Assembly: GCA_965112735.1 (NCBI GenBank)
Contig: OZ218965.1
Location: forward strand, 1,550,001 to 1,614,000
Direction of reading: 5' to 3'
Length of the DNA stretch: 64,000 nt
DNA from: Phaeosaccion multiseriatum
Taxonomy: Eukaryota > Ochrophyta, other classes
How positions within the stretch are numbered: position 1 is the stretch's first letter; every line of letters begins with the position of its first letter. The notes under the pieces are model-generated. The model was not told the origin of the DNA. It saw only the letters and a list, made by a program, of their open reading frames with translations, and did no database searches. Both the position numbers and the translations under genes were made by a program. Positions 40,447-51,367 of the stretch are shown piece by piece.

Positions 40447-41351
40447 CAGGGGAACACGAAGATGGCAGTGGATGGGCCGCACAACCTCTCCCGCCGCTAT
40501 ACTGGCTGTATGGTGATTCCATTCAAGGGGTTCAATTCCCTGAGTATCTTGGTTGTGAGGGAGTTGAACGGACGCTTTGCTTGGAAGAGGCGGAGAGGGC
40601 CTGGAGAGGCATGCCACGGGCTGTCGAGCGCAGAGGAGGTGCCTCCGCTTCCGACTGTCCTCGACGGCGGGGAGAGCGGTGGAAGTGGTGTCCACGGCGA
40701 GGGGGGAGGAGGAGGAGGAGGAAGAGGAGGAGGAGGAGGAGGAGGAGGAGGAGGGGGAGGAGGAGGAGGAGGAGGAGGAGGAGGAGGAGGAGGAGGAGGA
40801 GGAGGAGGAGGAGGAGGGGGAGGAGGAGGAGGAGGAGGAGACAAGCGGCGGGAGAGCTCTCTCCACACAAGACAGCAGCCATCGCGGCAGAGCACGATAC
40901 TCGCCATTCGTGCACACCGCTACCACTTCTGCTCAAGGGCACTGAAATGAAGGGCACGGAGGCGACTTTGGAGAGGGCACTAGTCGCACGGAGGAGGAGG
41001 AGGAGGAGGAGCGAATATACCACAAAGGTTGAAAGGTTCCAAGTAGTGAACTACAATGATAAATAAGTGAGTGTCGTGTACAACACGAGAAAAACCATCG
41101 AGGACACTCTCCGTTCGCTGTCGACTATAGTCGACGTGAATTGATACGCAAACTTGACGCAAGTAGTCCGTCGACTCTGAACTCACTTCGCTCCTCCCTC
41201 ACCGCCACGTCAGCAGTCAGCAACCAAGAGAGAAGAGAGGGGGGCCGCGTTTCTCTCTGTGTGCGAGTCGTGTGCCTCTCCTCCTGAAAAGGATGGTAGG
41301 ACTGACTGACTGACTGACTGACTGACTGACTGACTGACCTTCCTCTTCTTT
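40447..41351. other. Region beyond the duplication breakpoint with GGA repeats
   Basis: Contains a (GGA)n microsatellite at about 40708-40848 and short ACTG repeats at about 41308-41340. A minus-strand open frame (40926-40282) runs through the repeat as polySer and continues in frame into the ERGIC fragment; whether it is expressed is unknown. No other gene was found. Confidence 0.5.
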
Positions 41352-41559
41352 CTAGACCTTCTTCCTCACTCTCACCGCAGGACTCGTGCTTGATTCGGTC
41401 ACATGCTTGGAGGCCTTGCCCAGCTCCACCGCCCGCACGCGAGCGGCAAAGTTGAGGGAGCAAAAGTTCTCCTCCGCGTTGTACGCCACCGGAGATATAC
41501 ACACGAACATGAGGGTCTTGCTGTCCGCACTGGAGAGAGAAGAGAGGGAGAGAGAGAGA

Positions 41560-41643
<84 letters not shown>

Positions 41644-41801
41644 ATGGGACAGGACAGGGTGGGGCGGGGCGGGGCTAGGGAGAGTGAGTGAATGAACGAG
41701 GATACGAAGCACACGCTATGCCCCTCTCTCTCTTACGTGTGTACGTCCAGTATCAAGGCCGTAGACATGTGCAGGCCCACCAGAAGTAGCACCACACACA
41801 G

Positions 41802-41856
<55 letters not shown>

Positions 41857-42758
41857 CCTGAGGGAGTCCTGCAGCAGGTAGGTGAGGGTACTGTTGCGGT
41901 AGGGCACGTGTCCCTGCTTACTGGCCCGAGCCGCGATGACGTCACCAAGGGCAGACAAGCTCTTGTTGATGTTCTGCGCCTCCTTCAGCGCCTGCCCGGT
42001 GGCCCCGCTCTAAGAGGAAGAGGAAGGGCCGAGGGAGGGAGGGAGGGAGGGAGGGAGGGAAGGAGGGAAGGAGGGCAGGGCGAGTAGTGCGGCAGGGGGG
42101 GGTGGGAGGGGAGGGACAGAGGGGTTAGAAGGAGGACGGAGGACGGGCCAGAGGGAGGCAGCATTGCCAAAAAGAAGGTGTAAGAATGGTATGGACAAGG
42201 AGGGGGACGTGTGGTTAGAAGTGTGCCTGCTGCCACAAGCTCTCGATGACTCCTAACCAGACCACTACCAAACCAATACCAACGCCACAGGCTCTGCTCT
42301 ACTCCACTTTTGCATTCGCTGTTGTTGTTGCTGCTACTGCTGCTGCTGCTGGTGGTGGTGGTGGTGCTGCTGCTGCTGCTCACGCACTCACCTTGCCGAT
42401 GCGCTCACTGCCCGCGAGGTCGATGAGGTGCATCTTACCCCTGCTGCTCACCCCCGTCGCCAAGTTGGTACTCTTGACATAGACACTCAGCATCATGTGG
42501 CTCCGACTGGAGTGCTCGTTCATGTTCGTGCAAGCGCTGCTCCTGTTCTTCTCACTGAGCCGCAGTAGCTCAATCACGGCGTCGAGCTTCGTAACGGGCA
42601 CGAGGGTGAGGTCCGGCACATGCATGCCGTGCTCACCCTGCCGGACCTCGAGCTTTCGATCGCCCACATTGTCGCTGAGCAAGTCTCGGATCTGTTCATT
42701 GTAAATCTCCAGGATGCTGACCTGTTCAGTGTGTGCGTGGGCGCGTGTATGCGTGTGC

Positions 42759-42813
<55 letters not shown>

Positions 42814-44284
42814 GCGAGGGGGGGCAAGCGGAGCGACTGTGGTCTAGAGTAGACACGCACGCACGCACATGGAGCAGCAACGACAACAACAAAAGGACGG
42901 AGCGTGCCCCTCTTCTTGGTGTACGTACATGGCCTCTTCCCTCACACGCTCACTCTCCTTTCCTTCCTCTCTCCCTCTGTCTTCCTTCCTTCCTCCCTCC
43001 CTCCCACCGCCTCGTCACACCCATCCATCCACTGCCATCCCATCCCATCCACTGCCATCCCATCTCCCACCCCAGCTCATCCACTGCCATCCCGTCCCGC
43101 CCCACCCTATCCCTCCGTTCCACTGCCATCCCATCCTACTGACCTGAAGTTCGTCTTGGTGCTCCTCGCTCCGCTCTGCGCTCTTGGCAAAGAGCTCCTC
43201 CAGAGCCTTGGTGTTGACTCCTCTTTGCCCCTCGGGGCCCGTCATCGTGTACGTCTTGCCCGTTCCCGTCTGCACAACTCAACACACGTCAGAGAAAGGG
43301 AGGGGAAGGGGGCCAAGTGGGGAAAGCAGAAGCACAAGAGCATGCGCGGGGGAGGGGGTAGAGAGGGGAAAGGGAGGACAGCGCTCGTGTGAAAACAAGT
43401 ACGCACATTTGGCGTATTCGATGTTCGTAAAGGTATGGTGCGCTCGTCTTGTTCGAGGTTTCCTCCCCCTTCCCGCCGTATTTGTTCTGTCCTCCCCACA
43501 GATTCTGCCCCTCTCTCCCTCCCTCCTCCGCCCTCCTCCCTCCCTCGCTCCCTCCTTCCCTCTCTCCCTCCCTCCGCCCTCCCTCCCTCCCTCCCTCCCT
43601 CCTCTCTCCCTCCCTCCCTCCTTCCCTCCCTCCTTCCCTCTCCCCCCTCCCTCCCTCCCTCCCTCCTTCCCTCCCTCCCTCCCTCCCTCCCTCCCTCTCC
43701 CCCCTCCCTCCCTGCTGCTGCTGCTGCCTCACCTGGCCGTACGCAAAGATGCAGACATTGTACCCGTCTAGAACGGACGTTACGAGTGGTGATACTTCCC
43801 GATACACATCGTCCTGCGTCTTGTCCAGCCCAAACACCTGTTTCAGTTTCGAGTTTCGAGTTTCAGTTCGTTGACCTCGGCCACATCATCAATTTATCGC
43901 ACCATGATCGTAACGGGACGTGTCGCATGTCGACAATCCACCCAAAACCCTACTAGCCCTATTGTACTACACACACTTCAAGGGCTCACAAACTGAAATT
44001 GACACACAAGCCCCTGCCTACCCTACGATACCTGATCGAACTCCCACGCCTTCTTCCTGTTGCGATCCTTGGTGCACTCCACCTCCCCCTCCGCCGGGAA
44101 AGTCACACACAGGCTGCTGCCATCACCCTCCAGCTCCTTGTGCGAGGGAGGGCGGCAGCGGCAAAAGACGCGAATGTTGCCTCTGAGCTCCTGCACCACG
44201 TTGAACAGACGCTTCCGCTCGCGGCACTCTCGCGCGTACCTGGCCTTGACCTAAGCAAGCGAAACAAGGGAGCGTCGCAGGTGT

Positions 44285-44329
<45 letters not shown>

Positions 44330-46729
44330 GGTGTTGACAGCATGATCATCAAAGGGGCAGGGGCCGGGGAAGGGGGTTGAGGGGGACACGTTCGGTTTCG
44401 TTGTGAGTGAGAATTCATTCCCCCACGGAATGGACAGCAGGACAGTGCGACAGTGCGGGCACCCACAGAAGAAGAGGACCATGTCGGAGGGCAGAGATCA
44501 GGAGCAGTTCCAAAACCACCTCCCAGAGACCACTGCCAGCCCCCCTTCCAGAGACGCAAAGGCGCCTGTTCTGTTGCCCCAGACCTACTCTACCCATATA
44601 CCTCTACTCTGCCCATACGCCTTACCTCCTCCATGTCTCGCAGGGTGCTGGCGACCTGGCTTTGCAGAGCCTTAGTGGCCGTTGCCACACACGCGGGTAC
44701 CTCCTTGCCTAGCTGCTCTTGCACCTCTTTCCGTAACTGCCCCATGGCCTCTCGGGCCTTGTTCAGCTGCCCCATGAGCCCCTCCACCACCGCCGGACTC
44801 GGGCCCTTTGTCGCCGCCTCCTCCGCCGCGGCGAGCTTCTTGGCCAGGGCCTTGTTTTCCTTCTTCAACACGTGTATCTCTTCGTCCTTGGCCTTCTCAA
44901 GCTTCTCCATCTCGGCCTCGACCTCTGTGAGCATGTCTGCATTCTGTTTCTCGAGGGCCTTACGAGCCTTTTTGTGCTTCTCCACCCGTCCCTTGAGCGC
45001 CTCCACCTGTGCCGCCATATCGTCGTCAGCCCCCCCGCCCGCCACCGCTAATGCCGTTGCCCCCACTGCTGCCGCTGCGTTTGCCTCGTCTCCCGACGGG
45101 GGCGCTGGAGGCATAACGGGCCCGCTGATGTGGCCTGAGCCTGACACGGAGTCTTCGGTATCGAGCTTGGCCCTCAGCTCCTGGATCTCTCCATCGCGGG
45201 CACTCAGGATGCTCTGCAGTTCGGACACACGGCCCCTTACCCACGCGCGGCTGCTCGGCTTCCCATCCTCCCCCATATACTCTTCGCCGTCTGAGGCAAG
45301 GTGGAGAGGGAGAGAGGGGTAGAGGTCGAGAGACGGAGAGAGTCAGGGACAGAGAGAGTCAGTGGCCCGCCGGACGTGATGAGAGAGGGAGAGGGAGAGA
45401 AGGGTAGAGGTAGACAGGGAGTGAGGTAGAGATGCACCAAAGGGAGAGGGAGATAGATGGACAGAGAGAGGAGACAGGAAGAGAGAGAGTCGGCGGCCCG
45501 CCGGACGTGATGAGAGAGGAGAGGGAGAGAGGGTAGAGGTAGGCGGACAGAGAGAGAGAGGTGGAGAGAGGTGGAGATAAGACAAAATGGAGAGATATAG
45601 AAAGAGAGAGAGAGACAGGGAGACTCAGTGGCCCGCCGGAAGTGATGAGAGAGGGAGAGGGGGAGAGGAAGACAGACAGAGGTAGAGAGATAGAGAGAGA
45701 GAGACAGACATGGAAGCGGAGAGAGAGGGGGAGAGGCGGATAGAGATGGAGGCAGGTACAGAGAGAGTCAGTGGGAGGGGTAGCGGCTGAGAGAGAGAGA
45801 GAAAATGGAACAGATAGACAGAGACAGAACAAGAGAGTCAGTGATGAGTCCAGCAACAGTGCAACGACTTCGGGTGCCGGGGAGTGCCAGTCAACTCACC
45901 AAAGTCTTCCTCTGAAATGGCGTCGCCGTTGCCCACCGCTTCCCCTGCTGCCTCTGCGGCGGCTGCTGCAACCGCTGCTACTGCGCCGCCCGTGCCCCCA
46001 TCCCCCCCCTTGGCTCGCGTATAGTCCTGGTGGATCTCGCTGAGCGTTTCCCTGAACTTGTTTGCCTGCTGGAAGAGCTTGTGGTTCTTGTCCTTGAGGT
46101 GGGCATGTACCTGAAAGAGAGAGAGAGAGAGACATGTTGGGCTTGGTGTGAGACTGCCCCTCCCTCAGCAGCTTCTAGTTAGCTACATATGGCATTTTCT
46201 TCGGAGAGAAATCCTTTGGTCTTGGACTGACCTGGTGCATGCAGCTGTTCTCTTCTCGAAGCGTCTTTAACTCCTCTGAGAGGTGGTGCTCCAGCTCTGC
46301 GTCGCTGGCTCGCACATCCCTCGTCTGCCGCACAAAGGCCGCCAACCGGAGCTGCAGTTCCTCCGTCACGGCGCGCACAGTCGCCCTGGCCTCGGAGGGA
46401 GAGTGGGTCGCTGCCTCACCGCCGCTGGGCTGCAGGCCCCCCGCCTCTCCTGCCACTGCCGAGTCTTCCCCTCCTTCACCCCCAGGCTGCTGCGTCTGTA
46501 TCCCGACCAGCTTGGCGATGGCTTTCTCGATGACCTCATCGCGCTGCTTCATGCGAGTGCCCAGCGAGGCGCGCAGTACCGCGGCTTGCGACTTGCTCAT
46601 TGCCTCGAGGCGAAGAAGTCGATAATCAGAAGGAGGGAGCTTCTGCTGCTGTTGCTGCTGCTGCTGATTCGTATAGGCAGAGCTCTCTTCCCCCCCTCCG
46701 CCCTGCTGGAGCTCCACGGAGGGAGGCAT
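41352..46729 (-). CDS. Kinesin-14 (C-terminal motor kinesin)
   Basis: Nine exons (46729-46232, 46110-45900, 45290-44626, 44250-44032, 43837-43733, 43269-43144, 42721-42392, 42009-41858 and 41529-41352) with consistent phases give about 827 residues. The N-terminal half is Gln-rich and then coiled coil (exons 1-3, for example [20 protein letters not shown]). The neck [20 protein letters not shown] is the kinesin-14 signature. The motor follows: [15 protein letters not shown] (P-loop), [15 protein letters not shown] (switch I), [18 protein letters not shown] (switch II), [15 protein letters not shown] and [16 protein letters not shown]. The C-terminal motor with this neck implies minus-end-directed motility, in spindle or organelle positioning. 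The protein ends soon after the motor. The start was chosen as the first ATG of the open frame, with only about 270 bp to the next gene. Confidence 0.93.
43500..43712. repeat. (CCCT)n tract in intron 5 of the kinesin-14 gene
   Basis: CCCT units with CTTC and CCGC variants fill most of the intron between exons 5 and 6. Confidence 0.9.
44283..44328. repeat. (GT)n microsatellite in intron 3 of the kinesin-14 gene
   Basis: About 23 GT dinucleotides placed roughly 30 bases upstream (in gene direction) of the exon 4 acceptor at 44251. Confidence 0.92.
45360..45670. repeat. Imperfect tandem repeat of about 130 bp in intron 2 of the kinesin-14 gene
   Basis: The string GGCCCGCCGGACGTGATGAG recurs at about 45362, 45496 and (with one change) 45629 in GAGA-rich DNA, giving a roughly 134-bp period. 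Confidence 0.75.
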
Positions 46730-46999
46730 GGTGACACACAGCTGTCTCTCTCTCCTCGCTCACACACAAAACGAGAGACCAAACAGTTGCGAATTTTTAT
46801 TTTTTGGGCAAACCGCAAGGATGGCACCTGACGGCCTAAACATCCTTCTTCTCTCACTCGCTCTCTACTCTATGGTCCAAGATGAAGAGAGCAGTAGTAG
46901 GAGGATGAGGAGCATGATGAGGAGCAGGAGGAGGGAGGCGTCAAAGTGTTTTATTGAATTAAAAGCCTTTTAGTGAAGAATAGGCTTAAGCTTGCCCGG
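46730..46999. promoter_or_regulatory. Divergent promoter region of kinesin-14 and REEP genes
   Basis: About 270 bp between start codons on opposite strands. It contains A/T-rich stretches (46790-46805 and 46945-46965). No individual site could be assigned. Confidence 0.4.
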
Positions 47000-48562
47000 A
47001 TGCTCCTCCTCCTGGCCCGTACCCTCCTCTCTCGCCTCGAATGGTGAGTTTGCGGAGCCGCAAATGAGGTTTCTCCTCCGCTTCCAACAACCTGACCTCT
47101 CTCCTTTCCCCTCCCGCTCTCCACCTCCAGTGCCGTGAGCTACCTCTACCCAGCCTTGGCCTCCGCCAAGGCTGCTGTCCAAGAGGATGAAGACGCCGGG
47201 ATGCAGTGGGTCACTTACTGGTGAGACATGAAGGGAGAAGCGTTCGGACGTAACGCGAAGTGGGGGGAAGCTGAAGACCCTATGCCATCTCATTGCTGTT
47301 GCTGCTGCCATCTCTTGCTGTGTGCAATCCATCTCTACGCTTAGGATTGTGATTTCCATCTGGAGTGTCCTGGAGCTTCTAGTCGACGTGATCGGGCCCC
47401 GGTAAGTGCACACACCAGAGTAGCCTGCCTGTTCATTCCTCACCTCGCTTCTTTCCCACACCCTTGCTTCTACCGCTGCTCTTGCGATTGCTGCGCTGGG
47501 TCCCTGCATCCTCCCTCCCCTCCCCCCCTGGCTCCGTCTCCTACATGATGGCGAAGTCTCTTGCCGCTGTACTCTGAGGTGAAGCTCGGTAAGTGCCGTT
47601 GCCTCAGCAGTCAGCAGACTTCCAATGCGAAAAGACTCCAAGACACTGACACACCCAACTATACTTGCCTCGCTCACGTCGCACACAGTGTTTGTGCTGT
47701 GGCTCGTGCTACCTCGGTACCAGGGAGCGGCCGTGCTGTATCGCCACCTCATCCACCCCCACTTTGAGAGGTACGAGGAGGACATTGACGGGCACCTCGC
47801 AGACATGCAGCGAAGATGCACCACCCGCGCCAAGGACCTCACCGCCAACCTCGCTTCGGAGGTGGTCAGTCGGGTCAGTGCACAGGGCAGGTAGGTGTGG
47901 TAGGTGTGGTATCTCATGTGTTAGGAGGAGGCTATCTGTCGGGGCAGTGTGGATGGAAGATTGGCTCTTGAGAGAATGTCCGCCCGCTCTTCCCTCTGCG
48001 CAGCTCTGTCAAGGAGCAGGTATTGGCCCACGCTCTGCGCTTCGCCACCTCTGCCCCCGCAGGAGGGGGGAATGGGAGCGGCGCAGGCCGGGGCGAGAAG
48101 GAGGAAGAAGAGGAGGTGGAGGTGGAGGAGGAAGAAGAAGAGGACGAGGAGTACTCCGAAGACCTCTTGGTGGACCTGAGGAGGACACTCAGAGTTGGGA
48201 TTTACGTGAACGCGGGGTTTCCGCGGAGGCAGGCAGCAGTAGCAGCAGCAGCCGCAGCGGCAGCAGGAGGAGGAAGGACCATGCCCATTCAGCCGTGTCG
48301 GGTGCGGCTTCTCACGGGCAGCGTGTGCACTCTGGCCATCAAGCCGTCAGCGTTGGAGGAGGAGGAGGAGGAGGTCATGTTCGAGGTGCAGGGTGTACTC
48401 GACGAGAGGAGGAGCAGGGCTGCTGCTGTGCTCTGTCTCCATGGGAAGGGCGAGGAAGACGTACTTGAGCTTCAGCTGCCTTCTGTGGAGGACAGGCAGA
48501 CGCTGCTCGTGGGCTTCCGTCTCCTCGTGGGCAGCCGGGACAACAACGTGCCATCGCAGTAG
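47000..48562 (+). CDS. REEP/HVA22 (TB2/DP1) ER-shaping protein with extra C-terminal domain
   Basis: Six exons (47000-47043, 47131-47220, 47345-47401, 47557-47588, 47689-47890 and 48004-48562) with continuous phases encode about 327 residues. The TB2/DP1/HVA22 domain is clear: VSYLYPALASAKAA, QWVTYWIVISIWSVLELL, LLPLYSEVKLVFVLWLVLPR and YQGAAVLYRHLIHPHFERYE. These are hairpin membrane segments that curve ER tubules. An acidic stretch (GEKEEEEEVEVEEEEEEDEE) follows. The last 130 or so residues have alternating hydrophobic strands ending with VEDRQTLLVGFRLLVG, reminiscent of the final helix of a PH-like domain (inference). Most REEP5/HVA22 proteins are under 220 residues, so the tail is unusual. 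The start codon lies 43 bp before the first donor, giving MLLLLARTLLSRLE. Confidence 0.9.
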
Positions 48563-48750
48563 GCATCTTGAGGTGAACAAAAGAGGCCCTGGGCTCTTAT
48601 CCCCCCAAAAAGAAGACGGTATCCTTGTATGTTATGGTATGGTATTTTTATTTTTATACAAATTGTGTCATCGTCGCCCCACGGGCCACGACTCTCACCA
48701 TCTCACTCGCAGTGGTGCGCGTGTGGATGTCATATGCCAACTTGCCAACT
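48563..48750. other. Convergent intergenic spacer
   Basis: About 190 bp separating the stops of the REEP and NUP50-like genes. A/T-rich around 48610-48670, consistent with overlapping 3' ends. Confidence 0.5.
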
Positions 48751-49140
48751 TCACCCCAGCACCTGCGGCTCCTGGGCACTCCTCTCTATGCTGGTGAACA
48801 GCAGCTTGTACAGACTGGCGGCGTCGGCAGGGTCCTTGACACGGATGAGGTTTGTGGTCACGCCCCCGTCGGTCCCGCCCAGCACGGACGTCACCCGCAC
48901 AGCCGTCTCCCCCTCCAGCGTCACAGTTGCCTGCCCCCGAAGAGCCACATTCACCACCACGGCCAGGGTGCCCTCCCGCCGCATCACGAGGCGCGTGGTT
49001 CGCTGCCGAATCATCTCTGTGCTTTCCTCTTGCTCCTTTGTGTCCGAGTCTCCTCCTGCGCTCGAGAGAGAGGGTGGGCCGGAGGAGTCGCCACTCTTCG
49101 CGTCGCTGTCATCCTTTCCCGCTGGTGGCGGCTCTGCAGG

Positions 49141-49187
<47 letters not shown>

Positions 49188-49776
49188 GTGGTGGTGCGAC
49201 GTTTCCCTCTTGTTCCTTCTTGTCCCCCTGCTGCGCCTCCTCCTCCTCCTCCTGCGCCACCCCTTTTTTGGGCCGCATGGAGACTCGAACCCGCTCCAAC
49301 ACCTTGAGGGGGCCCTTGCCAAGCTCTTGCCATTCGAGCCGCTCCTCCCCGTCGAGCTTTAGCAGGCGAAAGGCCTTGGCCCTCGGCAGCGCCAGCAGGC
49401 AAGACTCGTCCTCCTCCCCGTTGATCACGTCCGCGGGGCTTTGTAAGCCCTTCATGGTCGCATAGGGAGCAGACCCCGTCACGTCCTCTCCGCCTCCACT
49501 CGCCGCACTCGCCTCGTCATTACTCCCCTTCCCCGGCTCACCACTCACTACTCCCCACTCTCCTCCCTCCGCTCCTGCCTCCACATCGACGCCGAGTCCC
49601 CAGCCATTGTTGTCCTGCTCATCTTCTGGCGCCTTTGCCTTTGGAGCACCACTCTTGGATGTCCCAAAGACAGAGCCGCTGGGCCCAGCAGCGCTGCCCC
49701 ATATGCTCGCCTTGTCACCACTGCTGGAGGAAAATGGTCCTCCCCCTCCGTCTGCTGCTTTTGGGAGAGCTGCCGG

Positions 49777-49821
<45 letters not shown>

Positions 49822-50994
49822 GGATGCCCCTGCTCCCGCTTCTCCTGCTGTTCCTGGCGTCGTGGACGCACCCTTCCCAAAGCCACTAGTGGCCGCCGAA
49901 CTAAAGCCGAATGCCCCCTGGGCTGCCGCGAAGGAGCTAAAACCGCCCACCGGTCCTCCCACCACGCCCCTGACGCCATTGCCTGCAGCCCCTCCTTCCG
50001 CTGCTGTGGAGGAGCCGAAGCCCCCCGCCGTGCCAAACCCCAGTGGAGCACTGCCTACTACTGACGCACTGCCAAAGCCAGCGAAACTGCCATGACTGCC
50101 GCCGGACAGCGACTTGAAGGGATTGGTTCTGGTGCTCGAGCGGCCGCTGGGGCTCGCCCCCAGGCCGGTTGGTGCTGCTGCTCCAGTGGCGGCGCTGCTG
50201 AGCGAAGAAAAGCCGAGCCCTGAGGCAGAAGGAGCAGTGGCGCCATCGTCCAGTTTGGCCACCCTGTTTGTTGGGTTGGACAGGAGAGAGAGAGGCGAGC
50301 GTATGCGATGGTTGAGTCACAGTACCCCACCCCCGTGGTCCCTCATAAGCAGAAGAACTATTGTGAGTGTGAGCTTTGCGCCCCGGAGGGAGAAGAGGGG
50401 AGGAGGTGGTGGTTGGAGCGCCCTTGTCCGCGACAAGCAGGGGACGAGGCTTGGGGTCAAAATGCATCATTTCTTCGAAAGCAGGAAGGCCTTGGTTACT
50501 CACTTTGCGCTTGGCTCGGATTCCCCAACCGTTGAGCTTGTACCCTCCACAGGTCCGGCACCACTTCCTCCCTCCGCAGCTCCAGTACTGTCAGTGGCGT
50601 CGCTACTCGTACCACTACCGGTCGCTGCCTTTCTCTTGCGCCCCCTGTCCGGCCCAGCTGGCGCCTCTCCTCCCGCCAAAGGAACTTGCTCGACTGGCTC
50701 TCCAGACGCCGTTGCCACCGCTGCCGCTGCCGCTGCGTCTGTTTCTGGTTCTGCTGGCTGGGGTGAGGGGAGTTGTGCCGCTGCTTCACTCTCCTGCTGC
50801 GACGTCACCTCTCCTCCCCCATCACCGTCGCCGCCATTTGCCTCTGTCTGCTCTCCACCGTCTCCCTGTCCCTGTTGCTCGTTCCCCTGCGGCTGCTGCG
50901 GCTGCTGCTGCTCCTGCTCTTGCTGCTCCTCCTCCTCCTTCTGCGGCTGAGCCTCGGCCTCGCGCGCCTCTGCGGCCTCCGTAGCCGACGACAT
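48751..50994 (-). CDS. NUP50/RanBP2-type nucleoporin with FG repeats and Ran-binding domain
   Basis: Two exons (50994-50504 and 50263-48751; GTGAGT/CAG, phase 2) encode about 667 residues. The N-terminal part is Gln/Glu-rich, followed by a basic patch (GRKRKAATG) that could be an NLS. FG-type repeats come next (GLGFSSL, AGFGSAS, PLGFGTAGGFGSS, GAFGFSS, SVFGTSK). The C-terminal RanBD has AFRLLKLDGEERLEWQELGK, GPLKVLERV, RTTRLVMRREGTLAVVVN and a final helix DAASLYKLLFTSIE. An Ala/Glu-rich insertion with polyAla splits the RanBD. Such proteins sit on the nuclear-basket side of the pore, bind RanGTP and help recycle importins. Order and size fit NUP50 better than RanBP1. ATG 50994 was chosen over an upstream GTG. 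Confidence 0.88.
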
Positions 50995-51367
50995 GCTCAC
51001 TCAGATCTCCTCTTGATGAACGAGGAACGAGCGAGGGGGGCGTCTCGAAGGTTTTAGCGCTTAGGCCCAGGCCAGGCCCCGAGGGGGCCTTTACCAAACC
51101 AAATCGGCCGCCTTTGTTATCACAGAGTCAGATAGAGTAAGAGAAACGAGAGCGTTGGGAGCAGGGCCGCAGCTCAAGTACTTGCGTAGCTTGGTGCCCC
51201 TTTGCGCCGGCTTTGTTTGTGGGCTGCTTGTTCCATCCTTGCGCAGTGAGGAGACTTTTTAGAAGAGCGGGAGGCTTTCCGACTCGTTGGGCTCTCCTCT
51301 GTTTGGGCACTCGCGGCGGCCCAGGGTCTTGTCTTTTTCTTCGTAGAAGGGGTGTTGTGTGGACGCT
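50995..51367. promoter_or_regulatory. Divergent promoter region of NUP50-like and NTF2-fold genes
   Basis: About 370 bp between start codons on opposite strands. No TATA box was identified. Confidence 0.4.
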
